Below, one piece after another: positions 22,569-31,532 of a stretch of DNA of 64,000 nt; within the stretch, counting starts at the first letter, position 1, and each line of letters starts with the position of its first letter. The DNA comes from Pseudomonas sp. MIACH. GTDB taxonomy: Bacteria; Pseudomonadota; Gammaproteobacteria; Pseudomonadales; Pseudomonadaceae. The translations under genes were made by a program, and so were the position numbers. The stretch spans positions 62,001-126,000 of the forward strand of contig NZ_LHVO01000063.1 in assembly GCF_001269925.1 (NCBI RefSeq), read 5' to 3'. A model generated the notes under the pieces. It was not told where the DNA came from. It saw only the letters and a program-made list of their open reading frames with translations, and made no database searches.

Positions 22569-24977
22569 ATGAAACGAGCATCGCGCGCCACTGGCGTCTC
22601 TAGATTCTTACTCCTGGGCCTGGGCGTGATCATCGCCCTGCTCGGCCTCGCGCTGGCCGTTGGCGGCGCCAAACTGGTGAGCCTCGGTGGTTCCTGGTAC
22701 TTCCTGATCGGCGGCGTGGTCATGGCGATTTCCGGTCTGTTGATTGCCCGGCGCAGCACCGCAGGTGCATGGTTGTTCGCAGCGTTCCTGATCGGCACGG
22801 CCATCTGGGCGGTGGCGGATGTGGGCCTGGTGTTCTGGCCGCTGTTCTCGCGGCTGTTCATGTTTGCGGCCATCGGCCTGGTGGTGGCGCTGGTGTATCC
22901 GCTGCTGGCCGGCCGGCCCGCGCGCGGTGCCTATGGCATTGCTGCCGTGTTGGCAGTGGGCGTGGCGGTGGCGGCGGGCAATATGTTTGTCGCCCACCCC
23001 AGCGTCGCCCCGACCGGTGCTGGCCCTGGTATCACCCCGGTAGCCCCCGCCGATGCTCAGAAAGACTGGGCCCACTACGGCAACACCGAAGGTGGCAGCC
23101 GCTTCGCTGCGCTGGACCAGATCAATCGCGACAACATCAACCAGCTCAAAGTGGCGTGGACCTACCACACCGGTGACGTGGCCATCAGCGACGGCAATGG
23201 CGCCGAAGACCAACTGACACCCCTGCAGATCGGCAACAAGGTGTTCATCTGCACCCCGCACAACAACCTGATCGCCCTCGACGCCGACACCGGCAAAGAG
23301 CTGTGGAAGAACGAAGTCAACGCCAAGTCGGCGGTGTGGCAGCGTTGCCGGGGCATGGCGTATTTCGACGCCACCGCGCCGATTGCCCAACCGACCCAGC
23401 CCAACAGCTCGCCGATCATTGCCGCCAGCGTTCCAGCCGGTGCGCAATGCCAGCGCCGCTTGCTGACCAACACCATCGATGCACGCCTGATTGCGGTCGA
23501 TGCCGACACGGGTAAATTCTGCGAAGACTTCGGCACCCACGGCCAGGTGGACTTGAAAGCCGGCCTCGGCAATGTGCCGGACAGCTACTACCAGCTGTCT
23601 TCCGCACCGTTGATCGCCGGCACCACTGTGGTGGTCGGTGGCCGCGTCGCGGATAACGTCCAGACCGACATGCCAGGCGGTGTGATACGTGGCTTTGATG
23701 TGATCAGCGGGCAAATGCGCTGGGCCTTCGACCCGGGCAACCCGGAAGACAAACAGGCCCCTACCGGCGACAAGACCTACGTGCGCAGCACCCCAAACAG
23801 CTGGGCGCCGATGTCCTACGACCCACTGATGAACACGGTCTTCCTGCCGATGGGCAGTTCGTCCACCGACATCTACGGCGTGGAACGCACCCAGCTCAAC
23901 CACAAATACGGCGCTTCGGTCTTGGCGCTCGATGCCTCCACCGGGGCTGAAAAGTGGGTGTACCAGACCGTCCACAATGACCTGTGGGACTTCGACCTGC
24001 CGATGCAACCGAGCCTGATCGACTTCACCCCACCGGGCAGCGACAAGGCGGTACCGGCGGTAGTGATTGGCACCAAGGCCGGGCAGATCTATGTACTCGA
24101 CCGCGCCACCGGCAAGCCGCTGACCGAGGTCAAGGATGTACCGGTCAAGGCCGCAAATATCCCCAACGAACCCTACTCGCCGACCCAGCCGAAATCCGTG
24201 GGCATGCCGCAGATTGGCGCACAAACCCTGAGCGAGTCGGACATGTGGGGCGCCACCCCGTACGACCAGTTGCTGTGCCGCATCGACTTCAAGGGCATGC
24301 GCTACGACGGCCTGTACACCGCGCCGGGCACCGATAAATCCCTGAGCTTCCCGGGTTCCCTGGGCGGCATGAACTGGGGCAGCATTTCCACCGACCCGGT
24401 GCACGGTTTTATCTTCGTCAACGACATGCGCCTGGGCCTGTGGATCCAGATGCTGCCGTCGCAGAACAAGGCCCAGTCCTCGTCCGGTGGCGAAGCGCTG
24501 AACACCGGCATGGGCGCAGTACCGCTCAAGGGCACGCCGTATGCGGTGAACAAAAACCGCTTCCTGTCGGTGGCCGGCATCCCGTGCCAGGCGCCGCCGT
24601 TCGGCACCCTCACCGCCATCGATATGAAGACCCAGAAAGTCGCATGGCAAGTGCCGGTGGGCACCGTTGAAGACACCGGCCCGCTGGGCATCCGCATGCA
24701 CCTGCCGATCAAGATCGGCCTGCCGACCCTCGGCGGCACGCTGTCGACCCAGGGCGGCCTGATCTTTATCGCCGGCACCCAGGACTTCTACCTGCGCGCC
24801 TTCAACAGCGGCAACGGTGATGAAATCTGGAAAGCCCGCCTGCCCGTCGGCAGCCAGGGCGGCCCGATGACCTACGTGTCGCCGAAAACCGGCAAGCAGT
24901 ACATCGTGATCACCGCTGGCGGCGCGCGCCAGTCCACCGACCGTGGCGATTACGTGATCGCCTACGCCCTGCCATAA
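22569..24977 (+). CDS. gcd: Membrane-bound PQQ-dependent glucose dehydrogenase
   Basis: 802 residues, the standard size of Gcd. Five N-terminal transmembrane helices (about 10-140) anchor it in the inner membrane. The periplasmic eight-bladed propeller follows, beginning DWAHYGNTEGGSRFAALDQIN, with W-motifs such as LIALDADTGKELWKNEVN and VLALDASTGAEKWVYQTVHND, the conserved PQQ-side stretch RCRGMAYFD, and WDFDLPMQPSL. It oxidises glucose to gluconolactone in the periplasm, reduces ubiquinone and underlies acidification and phosphate solubilisation in pseudomonads. ATG 22569 has a poor binding site. A 7-bp-arm hairpin at 24987-25008 may end the transcript. Quinate or another sugar is possible within the family, but glucose is the best guess. 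Confidence 0.88.
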   Translation: MKRASRATGVSRFLLLGLGVIIALLGLALAVGGAKLVSLGGSWYFLIGGVVMAISGLLIARRSTAGAWLFAAFLIGTAIWAVADVGLVFWPLFSRLFMFAAIGLVVALVYPLLAGRPARGAYGIAAVLAVGVAVAAGNMFVAHPSVAPTGAGPGITPVAPADAQKDWAHYGNTEGGSRFAALDQINRDNINQLKVAWTYHTGDVAISDGNGAEDQLTPLQIGNKVFICTPHNNLIALDADTGKELWKNEVNAKSAVWQRCRGMAYFDATAPIAQPTQPNSSPIIAASVPAGAQCQRRLLTNTIDARLIAVDADTGKFCEDFGTHGQVDLKAGLGNVPDSYYQLSSAPLIAGTTVVVGGRVADNVQTDMPGGVIRGFDVISGQMRWAFDPGNPEDKQAPTGDKTYVRSTPNSWAPMSYDPLMNTVFLPMGSSSTDIYGVERTQLNHKYGASVLALDASTGAEKWVYQTVHNDLWDFDLPMQPSLIDFTPPGSDKAVPAVVIGTKAGQIYVLDRATGKPLTEVKDVPVKAANIPNEPYSPTQPKSVGMPQIGAQTLSESDMWGATPYDQLLCRIDFKGMRYDGLYTAPGTDKSLSFPGSLGGMNWGSISTDPVHGFIFVNDMRLGLWIQMLPSQNKAQSSSGGEALNTGMGAVPLKGTPYAVNKNRFLSVAGIPCQAPPFGTLTAIDMKTQKVAWQVPVGTVEDTGPLGIRMHLPIKIGLPTLGGTLSTQGGLIFIAGTQDFYLRAFNSGNGDEIWKARLPVGSQGGPMTYVSPKTGKQYIVITAGGARQSTDRGDYVIAYALP

Positions 24978-25076
24978 CCCCCTCCTGGCGCGGTGCCCCG
25001 GTACCGCGCTGTCTGAAACGCCCACCTGACTGGATCGCTCTTCGAGCAAGCAATGCTCGCGTTCAAGTGCAGGCGG

Positions 25077-25820
25077 TCACCTCTGGATCGTATTCGCATC
25101 ATTGTTTCTATCGGTCGTTATCAAAAGATAAACAGCTACCAGGAAACAGTACGCAAGCATCACCAGAGCACCCAACACCAAAATGCCATATCGGGCCATG
25201 CTCGCTTCAAACCCTATGAAATCCTCATACACCCGAACTTGCGCAACGCCGTCACTGTAACCGATGTACACGTCCTGCTCTTTTAGCGTTTTTAAATCAC
25301 CCTGAAAATGAATCCAGAGCGTGTACACACCGTTTTGCACAATCGAAGGAATGACAACACTGCTGACCGGATCAGGCATCACCGTATCAGAGCGCGAATC
25401 ATCCCTGATCTGGACCAGTCCCTTTGCAGGCAGCTTGATGTGTACATCCTTGATGACCTTGCTGCCGCTGTTCCTCAGCGTAATCAACAGGCTTATGGGG
25501 TAATTGTCCGGCCCTTTTTCGAACGGCGCATCGAGTAGCGCGAGATAAGGCGCCTGGCTCAGGTTAACCATTTTATCGATCTGTTCATGGCTGAGCGCTC
25601 CGTCGCCAATGCGCTTGATGCTGTCATACAAATTGGCGTATTTGAGCTTTTCAGCAGTACTGCCTAAACGCTCAGAAAATTGACGAGGTGCACTTTCATA
25701 CCGGTAGGACAGATCAGCCTCGAGCTTAGTGTCATCCTTGAAAGCCACGTATATCCCGGTAATTGATCCCAGCCCCGTCACTAGGGCCAACAGAAATGTT
25801 CCAACGTTTCCCCAACTCAA
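25077..25820 (-). CDS. Two-helix membrane protein of unknown function
   Basis: 247 residues, not recognised. Hydrophobic helices lie at about 5-26 (GTFLLALVTGLGSITGIYVAF) and 213-240 near the C-terminus. The middle looks like a beta-sandwich with ISLLITLRNSGSKVIKDVHI, LPAKGLVQI and GVYTLWIHFQGDLK, suggesting a periplasmic domain between the helices. The start is TTG 25820 with AAGGAAG 8-9 bases upstream; no ATG is available nearby. Base composition is clearly more AT-rich than the flanking gcd and xylR, consistent with later acquisition. No operon partner is evident; the 117 bases to xylR hold nothing clear. Confidence 0.6.
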   Translation of the reverse strand: MSWGNVGTFLLALVTGLGSITGIYVAFKDDTKLEADLSYRYESAPRQFSERLGSTAEKLKYANLYDSIKRIGDGALSHEQIDKMVNLSQAPYLALLDAPFEKGPDNYPISLLITLRNSGSKVIKDVHIKLPAKGLVQIRDDSRSDTVMPDPVSSVVIPSIVQNGVYTLWIHFQGDLKTLKEQDVYIGYSDGVAQVRVYEDFIGFEASMARYGILVLGALVMLAYCFLVAVYLLITTDRNNDANTIQR

Positions 25821-25937
25821 TGTAATGCTTCCTTATTGATCATCCTGGCGTACTCACTCACCGTTTGAGCGTGCCAAGTTCCGCTACGCAGAGCAAGCGA
25901 ACAGGTTGCACTTGCACACGGACAGCAGCCTAGCGAG

Positions 25938-27164
25938 CTAAATGACTGTGTGGTTGAACGTTGTGGATGAGTGCGACGCAGGCATCGTCCCCCCCGCGCC
26001 CTGCTGATACTCGCGGGGCGTGCAGCCAAACTCTCGCCGAAACACCGTATGCAGGTACTGCGCCGACTTGAAGCCGCACTTGGCGGCAATATCGGCAATC
26101 GCCAGTTCGTGGCTTTCCAGGCCCTTGGCGGCGGCGGCGAGTTTGAAGCGCAGGATCTCGTCATGCACGCTGCAGCCGCGCACCTTGCGAAAGTGCGCTT
26201 CCAGGGAGGAGCGCGACACGCCGACATAGGCCGCCACCTGCGCGGTCTTGATGCCCTGGCAGGCGTATTGGCGGATAAACAGCAGCGCCTGCATCACGTA
26301 CGGATTACCCAAGGGTTGATGCAAGCTGGAGGCCTGCACATTGATCGCCTCCGGCGGCACCAGAACCTGTGTGCCCACGCACGGTTTGCCGTGCAGCATC
26401 TGGTGCAGCAAGGCGGCGGCCGTGCGCCCCATGGTTTCCGTGCCCTGGATCACCGAACTCAGCGGCACCCGTGTGAGGGTGCGGGTCAGGGGGTCATTGT
26501 CGATGCCGATCAACGCCACTTGCTCCGGCACGGCGATGCCGGCAGTCAGGCAGGCTTGCAGCAGTTGTCGGGCGCGGGCGTCGGTGACGGCAATGATGCC
26601 GATGGGCTTGGGCAGGCTGTGCAGCCAGGCAATCTGCTGTTCCACCGCGCTGTCCCACAACGGCGCGCTGGTGCCCAGGCCGCGATACACCTCGACGTGC
26701 AAACCATCGCGTTGCAGCAGGCGGCGAAAGGCTTTTTCACGCTCCTGGGCCCAGCGATTGGCCTGGGCTTCGGGCAGGCTGAAACAGGCGAACCGCGTCA
26801 GGCCCGCTTCGATCAAGTGTTCGTAGGCCAACTTCATCAGCGCGTGGTTATCGGTCGCCACATAGGGAATACCTTTGGGATAGGCGCGCGCATCCTCATA
26901 GGAGCCACCCACCGCCACCACCGGCAACTGGCTGTCGGCCAACGCTTCGCCGATCAGCGGGTCGTCGAAGTCGGCAATGATGCCGTCGCCCTGCCAGCGC
27001 TCGATGCCTTTGAGGCGACAGAGAAAATCCTCTTCCAGGAACAGGTCCCAGGACGCGCGCGTGCTGCTCAGGTAATTGCCGATGCCGGTGATGATGCCGC
27101 GATCGTAGATTTTGCTGCCGTTGAACAACAAGGCAATGCGGTGGACGGGCGGTAGGGTTTTCAT
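25938..27164 (-). CDS. xylR: XylR: AraC-type xylose operon activator
   Basis: 408 residues with the XylR architecture. An N-terminal LacI/periplasmic-binding-like ligand domain (about 1-285, starting HRIALLFNGSKIYDRGIITG) is joined to a C-terminal AraC domain (about 300-400) with two helix-turn-helix units (TAQVAAYVGVSRSSLEAHF and IADIAAKCGFKSAQYLHTVF). It binds D-xylose and activates xylose genes. It diverges from xylA with 139 bases between, which hold a palindrome (27211-27237). ATG 27164 is the first good start. The position fixes the identity well; direct control of xylFGH is inferred. Confidence 0.9.
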   Translation of the reverse strand: MKTLPPVHRIALLFNGSKIYDRGIITGIGNYLSSTRASWDLFLEEDFLCRLKGIERWQGDGIIADFDDPLIGEALADSQLPVVAVGGSYEDARAYPKGIPYVATDNHALMKLAYEHLIEAGLTRFACFSLPEAQANRWAQEREKAFRRLLQRDGLHVEVYRGLGTSAPLWDSAVEQQIAWLHSLPKPIGIIAVTDARARQLLQACLTAGIAVPEQVALIGIDNDPLTRTLTRVPLSSVIQGTETMGRTAAALLHQMLHGKPCVGTQVLVPPEAINVQASSLHQPLGNPYVMQALLFIRQYACQGIKTAQVAAYVGVSRSSLEAHFRKVRGCSVHDEILRFKLAAAAKGLESHELAIADIAAKCGFKSAQYLHTVFRREFGCTPREYQQGAGGTMPASHSSTTFNHTVI

Positions 27165-27210
27165 TGTTTTTGTCCTGGGGCCAGTGGCAACAGACTAGCC
27201 CTCGCCACTC

Positions 27211-27237
27211 AAAATCGCACCACCCCTTGGTGATTTT
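27211..27237. promoter_or_regulatory. Inverted repeat between xylR and xylA
   Basis: AAAATCGCACCA and TGGTGATTTT face each other around CCCCT; the left arm has two extra bases. It lies 67-93 bp before xylA and 47-73 bp before xylR. It is a good candidate for XylR or catabolite control. Confidence 0.45.
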
Positions 27238-27303
27238 CATAATCAGCAAGCCAGGAGCCGTTGCTAGTATCCAGACACCGCCAAGAACAATAAGGAAAAC
27301 GCC

Positions 27304-28620
27304 ATGCCGTACTTCCCCGGTGTCGAGAAGGTTCGCTTCGAGGGCCCCAGCAGCGATGCCCCCCTCGCCTTTCGCCATTACGACGCCAACAAGCTGATCC
27401 TCGGCAAACCGATGCGCGAGCACCTGCGCATGGCCGCGTGTTATTGGCACACCTTCGTGTGGCCCGGTGCCGATATGTTTGGCATGGGCACCTTCAAGCG
27501 CCCGTGGCAGCGCAGCGGTGACCCCATGGAGGTGGCCATCGGCAAGGCTGAGGCGGCATTCGAGTTTTTCTCCAAGCTGGGCATCGACTACTACAGCTTT
27601 CACGACACCGATGTGGCGCCCGAAGGCAGTTCGCTCAAGGAGTACCGCAACCACTTTGCGCAGATGGTCGACCACCTGGAGCGCCATCAGGAACAGACCG
27701 GCATCAAGTTGCTATGGGGCACCGCCAACTGCTTCAGCAACCCACGTTTTGCCGCCGGTGCCGCCAGTAACCCGGACCCGGAAGTGTTTGCCTACGCCGC
27801 TGCCCAGGTGTTCAGCGCGATGAACGCCACGCTGCGACTCAAGGGCGCCAACTATGTGCTGTGGGGCGGCCGTGAAGGTTATGAAACCCTGCTCAACACC
27901 GACCTCAAGCGCGAGCGCGAACAGCTCGGACGCTTTATGCGCATGGTGGTGGAGCACAAGCACAAGATCGGCTTCAAGGGCGACCTGCTGATCGAGCCCA
28001 AACCCCAGGAGCCGACCAAGCACCAGTACGATTACGACAGCGCCACGGTGTTCGGCTTTTTGCATGAGTACGGCCTGGAACACGAGATCAAGGTGAACAT
28101 CGAGGCCAACCACGCCACCCTGGCCGGGCACAGCTTCCATCACGAGATCGCCACGGCCTTGTCGTTGGGCATCTTCGGCAGCATCGACGCCAACCGGGGC
28201 GACCCGCAGAACGGCTGGGACACCGACCAATTCCCCAACAGCGTCGAGGAGATGACCCTCGCCACCTATGAAATCCTCAAGGCCGGTGGCTTCAAGAATG
28301 GCGGCTACAATTTCGACTCCAAGGTACGCCGCCAGAGCCTGGACGAGATCGACCTGTTCCACGGCCATGTCGCCGCCATGGATGTACTCGCCCTGTCACT
28401 GGAGCGTGCGGCGGCCATGGTGCAGAACGATCAGTTGCAGCAGTTCAAGGACCAGCGCTATGCCGGCTGGCAGCAGCCGCTGGGCCAAGCCGTGCTGGCC
28501 GGTGAGTTCAGCCTGGAGTCGCTGGCCGAACATGCGTTTGCCCACGAACTGAACCCGCAGGCCGTGAGTGGTCGGCAGGAGATGCTGGAGGGGGTGGTCA
28601 ACCGGTTTATTTATCGGTGA
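27304..28620 (+). CDS. xylA: Xylose isomerase
   Basis: 438 residues, normal for type II xylose isomerases. Family marks are FGMGTFKRPW, the catalytic histidine stretch YYSFHDTDVAPEG, YVLWGGREGYETLLNTD, the metal-binding LLIEPKPQEPTKHQYD, KVNIEANHATLAGHSFHHE, and GSIDANRGDPQNGWDTDQFP. It converts D-xylose to D-xylulose in the cytoplasm with two divalent metals. AAGGAAA lies 7 bases upstream of ATG 27304. A large REP element separates it from xylF, 241 bases downstream. No xylulokinase gene (xylB) is in the window, so it must be supplied elsewhere. Confidence 0.95.
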   Translation: MPYFPGVEKVRFEGPSSDAPLAFRHYDANKLILGKPMREHLRMAACYWHTFVWPGADMFGMGTFKRPWQRSGDPMEVAIGKAEAAFEFFSKLGIDYYSFHDTDVAPEGSSLKEYRNHFAQMVDHLERHQEQTGIKLLWGTANCFSNPRFAAGAASNPDPEVFAYAAAQVFSAMNATLRLKGANYVLWGGREGYETLLNTDLKREREQLGRFMRMVVEHKHKIGFKGDLLIEPKPQEPTKHQYDYDSATVFGFLHEYGLEHEIKVNIEANHATLAGHSFHHEIATALSLGIFGSIDANRGDPQNGWDTDQFPNSVEEMTLATYEILKAGGFKNGGYNFDSKVRRQSLDEIDLFHGHVAAMDVLALSLERAAAMVQNDQLQQFKDQRYAGWQQPLGQAVLAGEFSLESLAEHAFAHELNPQAVSGRQEMLEGVVNRFIYR

Positions 28621-28623
28621 CAG

Positions 28624-28758
28624 TGTGGCGAGCGGGCTTGCCCCGCGTTGGGGCGCGAAGCGGCCCCATTACAGGCGATGTGTTTTTAACTGACACACCG
28701 AGGTGCCTGGTTTTGGGGCTGCTTCGCAGCCCAACGCGGGGCAAGCCCGCTCGCCACA
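28624..28758. repeat. Long REP palindrome between xylA and xylF
   Basis: Arms TGTGGCGAGCGGGCTTGCCC..CGCGTTGGGG and CCCAACGCGG..GGCAAGCCCGCTCGCCACA, with an inner pair GCGAAGCGGCCCC / GGGGCTGCTTCGC. It belongs to a different REP family from the GTGGGAGGGGGC type. It probably ends or attenuates the xylA transcript. Confidence 0.9.
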
Positions 28759-28860
28759 ACAGGCCCGGCTTGCCACAACACGCCGGTTAGCCACAACTAC
28801 AGTGTTCGCCTAGAGTCTTCACCCAGTGTCTTTCCAACAACAATAAAAGGACGCACCACC

Positions 28861-29859
28861 ATGAAGTCATTCAAACGTACCCTGCTCGCCACCGCCCTGG
28901 CCCTGCTCGCACTGCCAGTGATGGCCGATTCCGCCCACCCGAAAATCGGTTTTTCCATCGACGACCTGCGCCTGGAACGCTGGTCCCGCGACCGTGACTA
29001 CTTCGTCGCCGCTGCGGAAAAACTCGATGCCAAGGTCTTCGTGCAGTCCGCCGATGCCAACGAGCAGAAGCAGATTTCGCAGATCGAAAACCTGATCTCC
29101 CGGGGCGTCGATGTGATCGTTATCGTGCCGTTCAATGCCACCGTGCTGACCAATGCCGTCGCCGAAGCCAAGAAAGCCGGGATCAAGGTGGTGTCCTATG
29201 ACCGCCTGATTCTCAACGCGGACATTGATGCGTATATCTCCTTCGATAATGAAAAAGTCGGCGAAATGCAGGCCAGCGGCGTGCTGCAAGCGGCGCCCAA
29301 GGGCAATTACTTCCTGCTCGGCGGCGCCCCCACCGACAACAACGCCAAGGTGCTGCGTGAAGGCCAGATGAAGGTGCTGCAACCGGCCATCGACAAGGGC
29401 GACATCAAGATTGTCGGCCAGCAGTGGGTCAAGGAATGGAACCCCACCGAAGCCCTGAGCATCGTCGAAAACGCCCTGACCCGGAACAGCAACAAGATCG
29501 ACGCCATCGTCGCCTCCAACGACGCCACCGCCGGCGGCGCGATCCAGGCCCTGGCCGCCCAGAAGCTGGCGGGCAAGGTGCCGATCTCCGGCCAGGACGC
29601 CGACCTCGCCGCCGTCAAGCGCGTGATCGACGGCACCCAGACCATGACCGTGTACAAGCCACTCAAGCTGATCGCCACCGAAGCCGCCAAGCTCTCGGTG
29701 CAGCTGGCGCGTAACGAGAAGCCCACCTACAGCTCGCAGTACGACAATGGCAGCAAGAAAGTCGACACCATCCTGCTCACCCCGACCCCGCTGACCAAGG
29801 CCAATATCGACCTGTTGGAGAAGGACGGGTTCTATACCAAAGAGCAGATCGGCCTGTAG
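28861..29859 (+). CDS. xylF: Xylose ABC transporter, periplasmic binding protein
   Basis: 332 residues. A cleavable signal peptide (MKSFKRTLLATALALLALPVMA, cut near residue 22) precedes a type I periplasmic-binding fold with KIGFSIDDLRLERWSRDRDY, ISRGVDVIVIVPFN, AGIKVVSYDRLI and VASNDATAGGAIQALA. These are XylF-family stretches. It binds D-xylose in the periplasm and delivers it to XylGH. AAAGGA lies about 10 bases before ATG 28861. A REP element lies directly after the stop, before xylG, an arrangement that often raises the binding-protein yield relative to the membrane components. Confidence 0.93.
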   Translation: MKSFKRTLLATALALLALPVMADSAHPKIGFSIDDLRLERWSRDRDYFVAAAEKLDAKVFVQSADANEQKQISQIENLISRGVDVIVIVPFNATVLTNAVAEAKKAGIKVVSYDRLILNADIDAYISFDNEKVGEMQASGVLQAAPKGNYFLLGGAPTDNNAKVLREGQMKVLQPAIDKGDIKIVGQQWVKEWNPTEALSIVENALTRNSNKIDAIVASNDATAGGAIQALAAQKLAGKVPISGQDADLAAVKRVIDGTQTMTVYKPLKLIATEAAKLSVQLARNEKPTYSSQYDNGSKKVDTILLTPTPLTKANIDLLEKDGFYTKEQIGL

Positions 29860-29955
29860 GAGCTGGCTTGCCAGCGAAGATCGCGAACGAAAACGCGGAA
29901 AGCCTGAATAAACGCGGTGACTTGGCGTTTTTCGCGAGCAAGCTCGCTCCTACAG
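29855..29955. repeat. REP palindrome between xylF and xylG
   Basis: Outer arms GTAGGAGCTGGCTTGCCAGCGAAGATCG and TTCGCGAGCAAGCTCGCTCCTAC. The left edge overlaps the xylF stop codon. Same family as 3203-3303. Confidence 0.85.
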
Positions 29956-29987
29956 TCATGTCGTCAGTCCTGTGTGTGAGCCATGGT

Positions 29988-31532
29988 ATGTCCGACTACC
30001 TGCTGCAAATGAACGGCATCGTCAAAACCTTTGGCGGTGTCCACGCGCTGAACGGCATCGACATCAAGGTGCGGCCGGGGGAATGCGTCGGCCTGTGCGG
30101 CGAGAACGGTGCCGGTAAATCCACCCTGATGAAGGTGCTGTCGGCGGTCTACCCCCATGGCACTTGGGAGGGCGAAATCCTCTGGGATGGGCAGCCGCTC
30201 AGGGCCCAGTCCATCAGCGAAACCGAGGCCGCCGGCATCGTCATCATTCACCAGGAACTGACCCTGGTGCCCGACCTGTCGGTGGCCGAGAACATCTTCA
30301 TGGGCCACGAGCTGACCTTGCCCGGCGGGCGCATGAACTACCCGGCGATGCTCCATCGCGCCGAAGCGTTGATGCGCGAGCTCAAGGTGCCAGACATGAA
30401 CGTCGCGCTGCCGGTGTCACAGTACGGCGGCGGCTACCAGCAACTGGTGGAAATCGCCAAGGCCCTGAACAAACAGGCGCGCCTGCTGATCCTCGACGAA
30501 CCCTCCTCGGCCCTGACCCGCTCGGAAATCGAGGTGCTGCTCGACATCATCCGCGGCCTCAAGGCCAAGGGCGTGGCCTGCGTGTACATCTCCCACAAGC
30601 TCGATGAAGTCGCGGCCGTGTGCGACACCATTGCGGTGATCCGCGATGGCAAGCACATCGCGACCACGGCCATGGCCGACATGGACATCCCGCAGATCAT
30701 CACGCAGATGGTCGGCCGCGAAATGAGCAACCTCTACCCCACCGAGCCCCATGCCATCGGCGAGGTGATTTTCGAAGCGCGCAACGTCACCTGCTATGAC
30801 GTCGACAACCCCAAGCGCAAGCGCGTCGACGATATTTCCTTCGTGCTTAAGCGCGGCGAAATCCTCGGCATTGCCGGGCTGGTGGGCGCCGGGCGCACGG
30901 AGCTGGTGTCAGCGTTGTTCGGCGCCTACCCCGGCCGCTACAGCTGCGAAGTGTGGCTCGACGGCCAGGTAATCGACACGCGCACGCCGCTCAAATCGAT
31001 CCGCGCCGGGCTGTGCATGGTGCCCGAGGACCGCAAGCGCCAGGGCATCATTCCCGACTTGGGCGTGGGCCAGAACATCACGTTGGCGGTGCTCGACACC
31101 TATGCCCACCTGACCCGCATCGATGCCGAGGCCGAACTGGGCAGCATCGACCAGCAGATCGCACGCATGCACCTCAAGACCGCCAGCCCGTTCCTGCCGA
31201 TCACCAGCCTGTCCGGTGGCAATCAGCAAAAGGCCGTGCTGGCGAAAATGCTGATGGCCAAGCCCAAGGTGCTGATCCTCGACGAGCCCACACGCGGGGT
31301 GGATGTGGGCGCCAAGTACGAGATCTACAAACTGATGGGCGCGCTGGCGGCAGAAGGCGTGTCGATCATCATGGTTTCGTCGGAGCTGGCCGAAGTGCTC
31401 GGCGTGTCCAACCGCGTGCTGGTGATCGGCGACGGCCAGTTGCGTGGCGACTTCATCAACGAGGGGCTCACCCAGGAACAGGTGCTCGCCGCCGCGCTCA
31501 GCCAAAATAATAACAATCGGAAAACCGCGTAG
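29988..31532 (+). CDS. xylG: Xylose ABC transporter, ATP-binding protein
   Basis: 514 residues with two tandem ABC domains, typical of sugar importers of the CUT2 type. The first Walker A is GENGAGKST (38-46). A Walker B LLILDEPSSALTRSE and the second-domain LSGGNQQKAVLAKMLMAKPKVLILDEPTRGVD follow. The second domain has a degenerate Walker A (GLVGAGRTEL), as usual. It powers xylose import with XylH. ATG 29988 is preferred because GTGAG lies 7 bases upstream; ATG 29958 and the frame before it run through the REP element. The stop abuts the xylH start directly. Confidence 0.92.
   Translation: MSDYLLQMNGIVKTFGGVHALNGIDIKVRPGECVGLCGENGAGKSTLMKVLSAVYPHGTWEGEILWDGQPLRAQSISETEAAGIVIIHQELTLVPDLSVAENIFMGHELTLPGGRMNYPAMLHRAEALMRELKVPDMNVALPVSQYGGGYQQLVEIAKALNKQARLLILDEPSSALTRSEIEVLLDIIRGLKAKGVACVYISHKLDEVAAVCDTIAVIRDGKHIATTAMADMDIPQIITQMVGREMSNLYPTEPHAIGEVIFEARNVTCYDVDNPKRKRVDDISFVLKRGEILGIAGLVGAGRTELVSALFGAYPGRYSCEVWLDGQVIDTRTPLKSIRAGLCMVPEDRKRQGIIPDLGVGQNITLAVLDTYAHLTRIDAEAELGSIDQQIARMHLKTASPFLPITSLSGGNQQKAVLAKMLMAKPKVLILDEPTRGVDVGAKYEIYKLMGALAAEGVSIIMVSSELAEVLGVSNRVLVIGDGQLRGDFINEGLTQEQVLAAALSQNNNNRKTA

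Noticed and set aside
24987..25008. GC-rich inverted repeat after gcd as a certain terminator
   Set aside because: Arms of 7 bp fold well but no T-run follows on the plus strand, so it is mentioned only with gcd.
25053..25286. Plus-strand open frame of 77 codons after gcd
   Set aside because: It lies opposite the end of the minus-strand membrane-protein gene, has no binding site and no recognisable features.
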